The translations under genes were made by a program, and so were the position numbers. A stretch of DNA of 64,000 bases from Sequoia sempervirens (lineage: Eukaryota; Streptophyta; Pinopsida; Cupressales; Cupressaceae): positions 524,997,692 through 525,061,691 of the forward strand of contig VDFB02193867.1 of assembly GCA_007258455.2 (NCBI GenBank), written 5' to 3'. Shown here piece by piece: positions 46,723 to 58,800 of this stretch. Under the pieces are notes generated by a model that worked only from the letters and a program-made list of their open reading frames with translations, had not been told where the DNA came from and ran no database searches. Each line of letters starts with the position of its first letter. Within the stretch, counting starts at the first letter, position 1.

Positions 46723-47169
46723 TTGGCCGAACCGGCGAATGAACCCCTGAACTCAAACCTGAACATCAAAACCTATTCCAAAACTCTTTATTCTACCTAC
46801 ACAAACTTAATTGACCACCAAATTATGTTGCCCCTTGACTTTACCCACTTTTACTCCTTCAAACCTCTCTTTTTCATTAAAACCCCTGTTTTCCCAACTA
46901 AGGCATCATGCCATAACATACTTTTGACCTCCACTGTCCTTGCAGACCTTTTGGAACACAACAAAATCCACAACCTCACCCTATTTACAACCTATTCTAA
47001 TTTATTTTCAAGCAATTTCTTCTTTTCACCTCTTTTAGCCTTGCTTTTAAGGGGCCTCAATTCTAAATTTTCAATAGGGGCAGCATTAGTAATCTCTTCC
47101 AATGCCTTTACCAATGTTATTTTCTTATTCCTACTCCCTATCCTACTTACATCAGGCCCATATCACTGA
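46723..47169 (+). CDS. Hypothetical 148-codon ORF, copy 2
   Basis: Same frame and length as at 18151-18597, starting at TTG. Differences to copy 1 include His to Tyr, Leu to Phe, Arg to Lys and Ala to Val. Product unknown, probably fortuitous. Confidence 0.2.
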   Translation: MAEPANEPLNSNLNIKTYSKTLYSTYTNLIDHQIMLPLDFTHFYSFKPLFFIKTPVFPTKASCHNILLTSTVLADLLEHNKIHNLTLFTTYSNLFSSNFFFSPLLALLLRGLNSKFSIGAALVISSNAFTNVIFLFLLPILLTSGPYH

Positions 47170-47222
47170 GACACAACCTAAACAGTAGGTGGAATGACTT
47201 ATTTTAACATATTACACTCAAA

Positions 47223-49470
47223 CCCTTAAGGGATTGATTTAGTTGAATGTAGTTCAGAGCGATTCTACGTGTTTGGGTGCGAAAGAAGACCATGTCTAGC
47301 GTAAACATACCTATTTGGACACATTGGAACATTCCATTTGGTCACACGAGTTGCAAAATGAAAGTTGTACCACTTTGCAACTTTTCACTGTTTGCATTTG
47401 ACATTTTTTCCATCAACTGAAAACTTGACACCACGGGAAAACCACTCCAAGATAACAAAAAACTGAGAGAGGTTATTGTAGAAGGGTCCAACATGATCCT
47501 ATAGAATCATACGATAAATTTCTAAGCATCACGGTATCCGAGTAACAACATGCTGAATTTTGTAGCCATTTTGCACTTTAGACCCTTAAGGAATCAATCC
47601 GGTTGAACGTAGCTTAGAGTGATTCCGTGTGTTTGGGTGTGAAAGAGGACCATTCTTAATGTAAACATACTTATTCAGACGTGTTGGGACAGTCTATTTT
47701 GTTATACGAGTTGTAGAACAAAAGTTGCACCACTTTGCAACTTTCCACTACTTGCATTTGACACTTTTTCCATCAACTGAAAACTAGACACCACAAAAAA
47801 AAAAACTTTGAAATAACAAAAAATGAGGGAGGTTATTGTAAAGGGGTCCAACACGATCCCATAGGATCAAATGAGAAGTTTCTAAGCATCATGATAACTA
47901 AGTAACATGCTGAAATTTGCAGCCATTTTACACTTTGGACCCTTAAGGGATCGATTTGGTTGAACGTAGTTCAAAGCTATTCCGCGTGTTTGGGTGTGAA
48001 ACATGACCATTCCTAGTGTAAACATACCTATTCAGATGTGTTAGAACAATCTGTTTGGTCACACAAGTTGCAAAATGAAAGTTGCACCACTTTGCAACTT
48101 TCCACTACTTGCATTTGACACTTTTTTCATCAACTAAAAATTGGACACCACAAGAAAACCACTCTGAGATAACAAAAATTGAGAGAGGTTATTGTAGAGG
48201 GGACCAACATGATCCTATAGGATTAGATGAAATTTTTCTAAACATCACAGTATCCAAGTAACAACAAGCTGAAGTTTGCAACTATTTTGCACTTTGGACC
48301 CTTAAGGGATCGATCCGATTGAACGTAGCTCAAATCTATTTTGCATGTTTGGGTACGAAAAATGACCATTCCTAGCATAAACATACCTATTCAGATGCAT
48401 TGGAATAGTCTATTTGGTCACACGAGTTGCAGAACAAAAGTTTCACCACTTTGCAATTTTCAACTACTTGCATTTGATAACTTTTTCCCTAAGTGAAAAT
48501 TCGCCACCATGTGAAAATGCCTTCGGGATAGTGAAAAGTGAGAGAGGTTATTGTAGAGGGGCCCAACACGATCCCATAGGATCAAACGTGAAGTTTCTAA
48601 GTGTCACAGTATCCAAGCAACAAAATGCTAAAGTTTGCATCCATTTTGCACTTTGGACCCTTAAGGGATCAATCTGGTTGAACGTAGTTCAGAGTGATTC
48701 CACGTGTTTGGGTGCAAAAGAGGACCATGCCTAGTGTAAAAATATTTATTCAGATGTGTTGGAATAGTATACTTGTTCACATGAGCACTACTTTGCAACT
48801 TTCAACTACTTGCATTTGACAACTTTTTACCCAAGTGAAAATTTGCCACCACATGAAAATGCCTCTGAGATAGTGAAAACTAAGAGAGGTTATCGTAGAG
48901 GGGCCCAACGCAATCCAATAGGATTAGACGAGAATTTTTAAGCATCATGGTATCCGAATAACATGTTGAAGTTTGTATCCATTTTGCACTTTGGACCCTT
49001 AAGGGATCGATCCGGTTGAATGTAACTCAGAGCGATTCCACGTGTTTGGGTGTGAAAGAGGACATGCCTAGCGTAAAAATACATATTCGGATGTATTGGA
49101 ATAGTCTGTTTGGTCACACAAGTTGCAAAATGAAAGTTGCACCACTTTGCAACTTTCAACTACTTGCATTTGACAACTTTTTCCCGAAGTGAAAATTTGC
49201 CACCACATGAAAATGCCTTTGAGATAGCGAAAATCGAGAGAGGTTATTGTAGAGGGGCCCAACATGATCCCATAAGATCAGAAAAGAAGTTTCTAAGTAT
49301 CATGGTATCCAAATAAAAATATGCTAAAGTTTTTAGCCATTTTTCACTTTGGACCCTTGAGGGATCGATCCGGTTGAACGTAGCTCAAAGCGATTTTGTG
49401 TGTTTGGGTGCAAAAGAGGACCATGCCTAGCGTAAACATACCTATTCAGATGCGTTGAAATAGTCTGTTT
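47223..49470. repeat. Tandem array of about 359-bp units, copy 2
   Basis: Unit starts at 47223, 47583, 47940, 48299, 48658, 48996 and 49354 (partial). The unit count and the position of the one short unit (48658, about 338 nt) match copy 1, so the array existed before the copies separated and has not been rehomogenised. Confidence 0.92.
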
Positions 49471-50664
49471 CAAATGTTGGTTTTGGAAGTTGAAGTGGTT
49501 TGTTTTAAGAGGGAAACATTATAAAAGGCCATGAGAAACTGGAATGGAGGATGATCCTTGGATTGGAAAGAAGAATTTGAACAATAAAACTCATAATTTC
49601 TCCAATTTTTTTAATGTATTTTCTAGTATAGCAGTAGTTGGTACATACTGTAAAACATATTTTTGATTCATTTTCTTGTGGAATAGCATAGTATATTGTG
49701 TCCTCTCTCATTTTAATCCATTTTGAGTTTTTTCCATTAAGTTTTGTGTGATTTATCTTCAGATTTATCTAACTGGTTGAAATAGGGTTTCTTGCAAGTT
49801 TGTAAACCTCAAACATGTATTAATCCATCCCACCTACCGCAAGGCTTGTAACTCAGTGGGATGGATTGGGAACAATAGGTTTTTGGTGGAGGAATGTTGA
49901 ACTAGAGCAAGGGAGGTCTGAAAGTGGATTGGGTGTCAAACCCTATGAGGAAATGTTGAGTTTTCCTTAAGAAAAATGAGGTTTTGGTGAGTGAAATTGA
50001 GTTTTTGAGTTGGCAAGCATTATTTTATGTTAGATTGAGCATGAGTAGCATATTTTAGGCTTGTTTGAATAGTTTTCAAGTTTTGGAGTATTTGGAAAGT
50101 GCTACTTTCAATAAAACCTAGGGTTTCTAAGCCTAGGGAGAGGGTTTTATGGTTTGGCTGTTAAATGATTGAATCTTTGCAATCTAATGCTGAAATTTGA
50201 AGTTTTGACAGATATAAAGTGCTTCTCAAAGGTTTTAGGAGATTTGGAAAAGTTTTGAAGGTGGCCCCTTTGTGAAAGTGGGCTAATTTGGGCCCTTAAA
50301 AGTGTAGAAAACTTGATTTGTGTAGTTTGGTACAAAAAAAACATTGGTGATTGTTGGATATGTTGAAAGGCTACAAGGAAGAGTGTTGATTTGGTGAAAA
50401 GTGAAGAGTTTTGAGAATTGTAACTTGTGAATTGTTGTTGTTGGTTGATTTTTTGTGTTCAATTGTGTTGTAGGACCTCTAACATAGCCTTCAATAAAGA
50501 GTTTTCTAACAGTGGAGAGAAGGGATAGAATCCCTTGTAGGTAGACTAATCAAGGAAACATTTAAAATATATCACAAATAAAAGTGATGAGGTAAATTTA
50601 GAAATAGAGATGGAAACCAAAATAGTTTCCCCAAGATCCAACGTGGAGTATATTCCAACCTTTA
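49471..50664. other. Right flank of the array, copy 2, with an empty site
   Basis: Collinear with 20894-22139. At 50629-50660 it reads through the position where copy 1 carries the gag-only element (CCAAGATCCAACG, then GGAGTATATTCCAA), giving an empty site with a single AGATC. No gene. Confidence 0.6.
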
Positions 50665-51371
50665 NNNNNNNNNNNNNNNNNNNNNNNNNNNNNNNNNNNN
50701 NNNNNNNNNNNNNNNNNNNNNNNNNNNNNNNNNNNNNNNNNNNNNNNNNNNNNNNNNNNNNNNNNNNNNNNNNNNNNNNNNNNNNNNNNNNNNNNNNNNN
50801 NNNNNNNNNNNNNNNNNNNNNNNNNNNNNNNNNNNNNNNNNNNNNNNNNNNNNNNNNNNNNNNNNNNNNNNNNNNNNNNNNNNNNNNNNNNNNNNNNNNN
50901 NNNNNNNNNNNNNNNNNNNNNNNNNNNNNNNNNNNNNNNNNNNNNNNNNNNNNNNNNNNNNNNNNNNNNNNNNNNNNNNNNNNNNNNNNNNNNNNNNNNN
51001 NNNNNNNNNNNNNNNNNNNNNNNNNNNNNNNNNNNNNNNNNNNNNNNNNNNNNNNNNNNNNNNNNNNNNNNNNNNNNNNNNNNNNNNNNNNNNNNNNNNN
51101 NNNNNNNNNNNNNNNNNNNNNNNNNNNNNNNNNNNNNNNNNNNNNNNNNNNNNNNNNNNNNNNNNNNNNNNNNNNNNNNNNNNNNNNNNNNNNNNNNNNN
51201 NNNNNNNNNNNNNNNNNNNNNNNNNNNNNNNNNNNNNNNNNNNNNNNNNNNNNNNNNNNNNNNNNNNNNNNNNNNNNNNNNNNNNNNNNNNNNNNNNNNN
51301 NNNNNNNNNNNNNNNNNNNNNNNNNNNNNNNNNNNNNNNNNNNNNNNNNNNNNNNNNNNNNNNNNNNNNNN
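50665..51371. other. Assembly gap, 707 N
   Basis: Run of N at the right end of copy 2. Long open frames reported across it would be artefacts of N. Confidence 1.
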
Positions 51372-52060
51372 TCTCCCACTCCCTCCCTCTTTCCCACTCT
51401 CTCACTTTCCCTCTCCCTCCCTCTCTCCCTCTCTCCCTCCCTCTCTCTCTCTCTTCTCTCCCACTCTCTCTTTCTCCCACTCTTTCCCTCTCTCTTGCAC
51501 TCCCTCTCGCTGCCTATCTTTAAAGTATCTCCCTCTCACCTCCTCACACTCTAAAGTCTCTCCCTTTGGAACCCTACCTAAATTACTCTTGCTTTCTCAC
51601 CACCTCTCTCTCTCTCTACCTCTCTCTCAATTATCTCTCTCCCACCCCCCTCTCTCTCTCCGTCCCTCTATCCCTCGCACCCTACCTAGCTAAGTCCCTC
51701 TCACTCCAACCCCTTCTCTCCCACTCCCTCTCTCTTAAACTCTCACTTCCACCTCCTCTCCCTCTCTCCAAAATCTCTCTCCTCTCGCAGGTCTCTCCCT
51801 CCCACCCCTCTCTCTCTCTCATGCTCCCGCCCCCGGCCTAGGTCAACTCTCTCTCCCTCTCCTCTCTTCTCTGTATCCCTCCCACCCTACCTAGATAAGG
51901 CCCTCTCACTCCACCCCTCTCTTTCTCTCCCTCTCTCAGGTTGAACTCCCTCCCACACCCTCTCCCTCTCTCAAGTCTCTCACTCACACTCCCTCTCTCT
52001 CCCTCTCCCCATCCCACCCTACCTAGACAACTCTCTCTCTCTCTATCTCTCTTAAAATTT
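51372..52060. repeat. CT-rich low-complexity tract
   Basis: Dense CTCTCCCTCTCT-type sequence with a weak higher-order pattern (CACCCTACCTAG recurs near 51678, 51886 and 52014). It adjoins the N gap and probably caused it. Confidence 0.9.
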
Positions 52061-52310
52061 TCCCTCCCTATAAAGACATACATAAATACATACAAGCATA
52101 ATACATATGTACATACAATCCTACATCGATACAAGCATACATACATACATGTGTAGATACAATATTACATACATATATGGGAATACATACAATATACGTG
52201 CACTGATACATACATGCATATATGCACACATACAAGCATGCATGCATACATACATACATACATGACACACCAACATACATGTACATACAAACATACAAAT
52301 ATATCAACAA
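52061..52310. repeat. (CATA)n-like microsatellite
   Basis: Interrupted ACATACATACAAGCATAC repeats. ORFs inside are low complexity and not credible. Confidence 0.85.
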
Positions 52311-52342
52311 ACATTCAATAGAGTGGCATTTAACATAAAGGA

Positions 52343-52470
52343 AGACATAATGCAAGCACATTATAATGCGCTCGCGTTATGTCTTGCTTGACATGTACCC
52401 CGAAGAAGCAAAAAAAATGTCAAAACTAAGACATAATGCGAGCACGTTATAATGGGCTTGTGTTATTTTT
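52343..52470. repeat. Duplicated hairpin (AGACATAATGC...GC)
   Basis: AGACATAATGCAAGC (52343-52357) pairs with GCTCGCGTTATGTCT (52370-52384), 13 of 15 positions. A second diverged copy follows at about 52428-52466 (AGACATAATGCGAGC ... GGCTTGTGTTATT). Possibly the terminus of a small element. Confidence 0.5.
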
Positions 52471-53566
52471 TTTTTGGGAATCCCCAAGCCTTAGCATTGG
52501 TATTTGTCTTGGAATACGAACCGAAAGGCTTGGAGGGAATTTCCAATGACCAGAGATGTGTTTTTGCAAATTCTACAATTTTTCACATAATCAGGTTCGT
52601 GCTCACCGTCAAGATTGCATCTGGTTCAATATCGACAAAATCGAACACATGGGTAATGTTATGTTCTCTCTTAGCTATCCAATGCTGTAATTTTTTTCAC
52701 TTTTTGACAATGTTAAGTCTTTCATCCATAATTTATTTTGTTTGTATGTCTCTTTTTTTCCAAAAGGCAGTGTTTGGTCTTTTTTCATTATAAATTAACC
52801 GTTCATCAAAATTTCAAATAAATTACATTTTTAGAAACTAGACTCCATTCTACAATTTTTTTTAAAAATAAATTACTTTCCAAAATTTGTAGGGGGGGCA
52901 TGACCAAAATTCTACTTTTATAAGAAGTGGCCACTTAGAAATTTAGTAAAAAATCAAATATTCATTAAAAAAATATTAGAAAAATTGTGCATCAACTAGA
53001 TATTGTTAGATAACTTCTGATAGTAGCGATTTTAAAAATACTACAAAAAAGTTCACCATGCTAGGGTCATACAAGAGTTGCTATGTTATGTTTTTCTGAC
53101 AAAAACAACACCAATTTGTGTACATCCCTCTTTTGAACCCCTTAATCTCAAAAATTTTCAAAATAAATTATTAGTTTAGAAAGTAGACTCGGAGCACTTC
53201 GATTCTTATTTTCGTTCCATCTCAAAATTTTGAGTGTAACTATCCTCAATTTCACGTCCACAGTCAATATTTTTCGATTTCAGAAAAAAAGTGGCCATTT
53301 AAGCCCCCTTGCAGAGTGTCTTAGTTACCTTACCCACATGATAGATATGAGTACTTGGGGGGTGTGATTGAGTCCTCCATCCATGCATCTTTTTTTTTTT
53401 TTTATTCTCTCTTTTGGAGAGGGGTTTTTTCCCATAGGGTTTTTCTCCTTTTCTCTAGTTGTGAGAGATTTATTTTTGCATTGTAAATAGGTAACTAACA
53501 TGGTTGTGTAACCGGGACCCATATTACATCTTCACTTTTTGCATCTTCATTCTCCCTAAGTTGCAC
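52471..53566 (+). other. Spacer and 3' untranslated part of the Copia element
   Basis: An exon-like piece at about 52594-52652 (CAG before, GTAATG after; RAHRQDCIWFNIDKIEH) is possible but unassigned. The sequence from about 53340 resembles the region that precedes the polypurine tract of Copia elements. No pol domain is present. Confidence 0.4.
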
Positions 53567-53577
53567 TTAAGGGGGGG
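53567..53577 (+). other. Polypurine tract of the Copia element
   Basis: TTAAGGGGGGG directly before the LTR start TGTTAGAGTATC. Confidence 0.7.
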
Positions 53578-53815
53578 TGTTAGAGTATCTAAGTTTTAAC
53601 TTAGGGTAAATCATTTTGATTAGTTTTTTACCGTACTTCCCATACTGGGTGGTTGTTTACCCAATACCAATTTTTTCTTGCCTTTATAAGGCGTGCATTG
53701 TACAATATTTAAATATCTCATTCTCAATGCATTTTCTCTTCAACGAATTATCTTCTCTCATTTTTGTGAAGGTCTCTGTGCAATTGATTTTCCTAGGAAT
53801 TTTGTTGCTCTATCT
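53578..53815 (+). repeat. Copia 3' LTR
   Basis: Begins TGTTAGAGTATCTAAG after a polypurine tract and aligns to 10468-10701 throughout. Contains the same CTTTATAAGGCGTGC TATA-like region (about 53681-53695). Followed by TTCAT (53816-53820). Confidence 0.78.
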
Positions 53816-53820
53816 TTCAT

Positions 53821-54700
53821 AAATCCTAATTTCTTGCACCATGGGTCATCTCAACCTGCCAAACAAGAATGAACAATGCTCACAAAAATGATCTCTAAAC
53901 TTTTAATCAACATGAACAATGCAATGGTATGACCTAGGGCAAGAGAAAAACCAACAAACTAAAAATTTCTAAAATCGCTTCAATAAATGCTTCCAAATCA
54001 TTGCAAGAAGAGTTAACACACCAAAACATAGCTAGAGGACATTGAGGTGATCCCACAATACTGGTTTACAATTTTTGGCTAAATTGGACATTGAATTGAT
54101 TTTTTTTAACTAAATCTACACTTTCGGGCACCTATAGCGGCTAAATCGTGAGGAATTTGAAGATGATGCAAACTAGTGATTTGTGACATTTTGTTTATAG
54201 ATTCTCAATATATATTTTTTTTTCAAAATTTTTGGGATTAGATTGGACTTATTTTTCCATCTTCTTCGAAAACTAGTTTTTAATAGTAAATACCATTTTT
54301 AAAGTGTGATGTTACTAGCTAACACAACTTTTTTTCTATGAAGGATAAAATTCTAATTTTTTCAAATTTAGATTCATAACTACAATATCTAGTGTATGGA
54401 ATTGGTTTCATAGCAATTCATTGAATGTTTTTTTGTAATTAAGTTTCAAAGTCAAACCAGTTGCGATTTAGACATGATTCATTGGCTAAAGCATAAATTT
54501 TTTGTATGTATCAAAATTTGTTTTTTTTATTGGATCAGGGACATCAATATCGAGTGAATTGATATTTTTCAAATTGTTTTTTGATAATATTCTATTTTTC
54601 CATATGTGCATAATAGAGAGCTTGATTTTTGATGAAAAACCTATGCTTAATCAAACTAAAAAAAATACATAATAAAACCATAACATATTAAAATTATATT
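53821..54700. other. Spacer right of the Copia element
   Basis: AT-rich with T-runs; no credible ORF or RNA gene on either strand. Confidence 0.5.
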
Positions 54701-54837
54701 CAATGGATAGCTCGTTCCGAGGATTACCATCATCCAGTTGGGTTTGTGAAGTCTCCTCCATTTTCATCCTCAACCTCGAGCTTGAAGGGAAATTTTTGTA
54801 AAACTTTGGTGCAAGAGGGGGAGAAGGGGAAAGGGGG

Positions 54838-55257
54838 TTAAGCAGAACCCCGCCGAGCAAACCCCCTTGACCTTTCGAATGAAAGGGGTTCGCTTGAAGG
54901 GGGGTTTGAGCAAACCCCCCTTTTTTCAAATTTTTCTTTTGTTTCCATTCTGGAAAACATGGAAAATGTTTCTCCCATCATTGAATAGGGTTCGCTTGAA
55001 GAGGGGTTCGAGCGAATTTTCTTCATGGGGGAATTTTTTGCAATTTTTCCTTCTTCAATAGAATTGGAAACTAGTTTTGTGGGATCACCCATCAAAACAA
55101 TCCATAATCGAAAACAAACTGAAAAGGTTTCACCAATAACTCCAATGTTGACTCTTACAATGAAGCCACTCCAATGTCCAACTAGGGAGTATCTCTCAAC
55201 TCCGAAACTATAGCAACTTTGAAGGTTTTCATCTTCAAAGCCCCTGAGGAGATTCAA
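54838..55257 (-). CDS. Hypothetical repeat-borne ORF, 139 codons
   Basis: Open minus-strand frame starting MNLLRGFEDENLQ. Its C-terminal half has two related phrases (IRSNPSSSEPYSM and VCSNPPSSEPLSFERSRGF), reflecting a duplicated DNA segment. The DNA holds a palindrome GGGGGGTTTG/CAAACCCCCC with a 2-nt centre near 54898-54919. Probably part of an unclassified repeat. No domain recognised. Confidence 0.25.
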   Translation of the reverse strand: MNLLRGFEDENLQSCYSFGVERYSLVGHWSGFIVRVNIGVIGETFSVCFRLWIVLMGDPTKLVSNSIEEGKIAKNSPMKKIRSNPSSSEPYSMMGETFSMFSRMETKEKFEKRGVCSNPPSSEPLSFERSRGFARRGSA

Positions 55258-55689
55258 TCCTCACTCCGACAATATTTGTTATCATCAATCAACATGGTGA
55301 AAATGAGAGCAAGAGGGTGTATGTATAACATTTGAGACCCAAAAATTTGAAAACCTTTTCCCTCCAAAAGGGGATGCCCAACTTGAGGAAGAATATTAAA
55401 TTAAATTTTATTTCTTTTTCCCTCTCATCTAGGCATCCAACTTGAGCAAGCACATGAACACCTTTTAGAAACAACCTTTAGTTGTTACTCCCAGGCGTGG
55501 GGGCCCATAAAGGCTACTTTTTAAAACTTTATAAATTGAATAACTTAAATTAACATTCTTGCTATTTCCAAACTCCAAGATTGGTGGAACCACTGAATTG
55601 CCAAAACTAACAAAATCCCAAAGATTGAAACTGCCACCACTACCAGAAATAGAAGACCTGCAATTAAATTGCTGCCAAGACCACTGTCA

Positions 55690-55822
55690 AAAATAACACT
55701 TACTAAAAATAGCATATTGCTAAAAATAGTAAGTGTGTACAAACTCAAAATAAGCACATTCTGAGATGCATTTGTGACTTACTAAAAATAGACACTACTA
55801 AAAATAGTAAGGACTACCCACC
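55690..55822. repeat. Short CTAAAAATAG repeat cluster
   Basis: TTACTAAAAATAG, GCTAAAAATAGTAAG, TTACTAAAAATAGAC and ACTACTAAAAATAGTAAGGAC recur within about 130 nt. Pairs of CTATTTTTAG-like cores could pair. Likely a repeat terminus; family unknown. Confidence 0.5.
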
Positions 55823-58800
55823 AAGGATCTCAAAAAACCTAGAAAGACCCAAAAACCCCTGTGACAAACTCTTGTAAGAACCTCTTGAAAAGCAAATGAG
55901 AAACATCTAAGAATCTTGGAAACCCTAAAATGCCTCCAAGTAGCCTATGAGATTCTGGAAATAGGCTAACGACCATTGAAAGCATGGGGCTAGAAAGGGG
56001 ACATTACATGATTGGATCATCAGTAAGATATCTAAATGTAAGGCTATGAGGGAGAAAATAAATTCCATCTCAACTAGTGGTCATATGGAAATAAGTATCA
56101 TTTATTAGGTCTTCTTAAATGTTGTATTGAAGTTAGTTATAGGTTCCTATAGTGCTCTCTTTATAATAATCATTTATTACAATAATGAGGGATTATCTCC
56201 ATTCTCTTCGAACCTTTCAAAATAAGCATCTTCAAGCTAGTCCAATAATGCAATAGAGTTAGGGAGATAAATATATACCAATTTAGAGGGCTTTGCTTAT
56301 GAATGAGGCTACCAATAATGTAGTGTATTGTACATATATCTACAACATCTTGAAGATGTTGCATTAGTGTTTTGAATTCTTCCCCAATAAAATTCATAAG
56401 AGATTTGAAGGAATTCATTGGTATAGGGCCTCGTCTAGCTAGGGAAACCAAAGGGATTATCAAATTTCCACTATTCCAATTCAAGAAGTTTATGGGGACT
56501 TGTGAGGATTGGTAGATATAATAGGTTTGTTTGTGAGTCTTTTTCTCACATAATAAAATAAAAAATGGTTATGAGAGTTCTTTATGTTAGGCTCAAGCTA
56601 TGATATTTATTTGGGTTCCACGAGATTTTCCAAAAATATTGATGTTTGAACTTGCACTCTTGTGCAAACCTACATCAACATGGGGAGTTTGTGATTGTGT
56701 GATGTGGTTTATAACAAAACCTCTAGGATTTTGGAAGTTGACTCTTCATAAAATATTTAATAAGTTCCTTTAAATCAAAATGTGGAGAAAAGAGAGAAGG
56801 AAGTAAAGAAAAATAATCCAATTCTACTCTAATTGAATAATCAACAAACTATTCGCTGTACAAGATTTATCATTCATTAACTACATAATTTACATAGAAT
56901 GACCAAATGGAAATGTATCTTAGCATTCATTAAACAAGTAAAAGACTATTTAATAACAAGGAGAAGAGGGACGAAATGATCATGAATTCTTGTATTATGG
57001 TTTTACAATGCATGGTTACAAAGATATAAGATACTTAGAATAAATCCCAAGATATGAAGGTCATTACAATAAAAAATAAAATGAGAAATTAAATTTCTAC
57101 AAATCCCTAATAGCATGAACATTTCCGATATATTATGTCTAAAATTGAGTATGAAGCTCTTATTTACACAAAAATATAGACCCAATATTGGAAAACATGA
57201 AATATCTATTGCTATGCATGCATAAGTATCACACAACCACACTTAAATTTAAATTTGAAGTCACAACCTCTTGAAGATTAGTTTAGAATTGATGGTCACC
57301 ATGCTAGAAATTTAGCATGACATCCCCTCTAATGTTTTGGTCACTATAAATTCCTTGAATATGGTACTTCTCAAAATGGTAGTTGTAAGGTTTAGACCAA
57401 CAACATTCTTCTATCTTTAAATAGAGTTGATTTTAGCTTCAAAATGTGATGACCATTAGATGAAGTCCCCTTGTGAAATATCAAATAGTGTAGGATACTA
57501 ACAGTAAAATTGTCCATATTTTCTAAACCAATAACATAAGGATTTTATGTTATCAACCTTGCCATTTTAAAAATGAGTGAAATCCCATCATTTATCTCTT
57601 AAGTACATCGTTCTTCTTTCTTTCATTGGTTTGTATGTTCTTTAGGTGACAAGATAGAGGACACACAAACATTTTAGGCTAGATTGAATCAAATAGTGGT
57701 GCAATGAAACGAGGCTCTTAGATTGACACTTTTGTTAGGGCTACCATGTGTCTTGCTATTGTACCAACTCAAGTTATATACTAGACAAATGGTAAGGGTT
57801 GGATAACTTCTACATCATATGTGGATCATTGATCTTGAATAAGATCAAATGACTTTAAGGTGTTTTGGTCATCTACCTTTATGATATAGAATTGAAATTG
57901 GGGGGACCCACTAGTGACACTATGTTTATATATTGACCAATGGATAACAATTTTTGTTGTTATACTAACAACTTCTTGAAATTATGAGAACTTATCATGT
58001 GGCCAAATAGGCATTATTGTTCCTTTAATTTTCCATGCAAATGCTAGGTTCCACCTTGTTGAGGTGGATGCTCTAGTCAACAAAGTAACAATTTTGAGTT
58101 CTTAGATTGATGAGTTCAAAATGATTCATAGGTTGTTGATCTTAAAGATGATTGAATAATTTCAAAGTTATTTATTCTATGTAGTCATCTTGCAATCAAC
58201 AACCTCTAGAATTCCCAAAATTGTATGCCCAATAACAAAAAATCTTGAAGGAAAAGTATTTGGCCACCATTTAACAATAAGATCATGCAAGAACAATTGA
58301 TCTCATCACTTATAAAATTTAAAGAAAAAAACTTCACCAAGGAGAAGCAAATTAGGGGAATCCAATGAAGTGATGCCAAATATATTCATAGTGCATAAAA
58401 TCTTATGAAGGAGAAATACATTGGAAGTTTGTTTATTGAGGAAGGAAAAATAAGGAGATTTATTGTATTTGGATTACATACATAAAATAATACAATTATT
58501 AACTCTCTTTTTCTATTGATTTTTTCCCCTAAAAGGGTTTCTTAGATAAACATTGTCTCATATGTACTATAGATTATGTATGATTTCATATTCTTCTATA
58601 ATATTTTTCTAATTAAATTGAAACAATAATATAATTCTAATTTGGATCATACAATCTAAAGCTCTAGACAACCAAATTATGAGTTTTTTGGATTAATTTT
58701 CATTCAAAACAAGTGATGGTGAATGAATTTAGTTAGGGGAGACATACTAGTAGCCGCTAGGGCTAACTTCATGCATTCGTGCAAAATAGGTCCGATTTCA

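Larger units (their letters stand above)
32149..50664 (+). repeat. Unidentified large element, copy 2
   Basis: Same order of parts as copy 1, uninterrupted at the site of the gag-only element but split at 34150 by the LARD-like element. Ends at the second N run. Confidence 0.88.
13846..53336. mobile_element. Tentative outer limits of the unidentified inserted element
   Basis: Proposed ends TGGGTA (13846-13851) and TACCCA (53331-53336) are inverted, with TGGCCACTTTTT internal to both. Flanking CATGA occurs at 13838-13842 and 53337-53341, but three extra bases (AGT) separate the left one from the terminus. The pattern is suggestive of a DNA transposon but weak; no transposase was found. Confidence 0.25.
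10468..53815 (+). mobile_element. Copia retrotransposon enclosing later insertions
   Basis: Two LTRs of the same family and orientation lie at 10468-10701 and 53578-53815; the first is followed by an initiator-Met-type primer-binding site and the second preceded by a G-rich polypurine tract. The outer flanks are both TTCAT (10463-10467 and 53816-53820), as expected of a 5-bp target duplication. Only gag-protease remains are recognisable inside (11893-13605); the rest of the 43 kb is later insertions. The alternative is two separate damaged elements of one family. Confidence 0.6.

Noticed and set aside
50546..51554. Very long open frames on both strands across the second gap
   Set aside because: They consist almost entirely of unknown residues from the 707-N run and the CT-rich tract; no protein is supported.
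51941..52361. ORFs rich in Ser/Leu/Pro or Tyr/Val/Cys
   Set aside because: They are translations of CT and CATA microsatellites.
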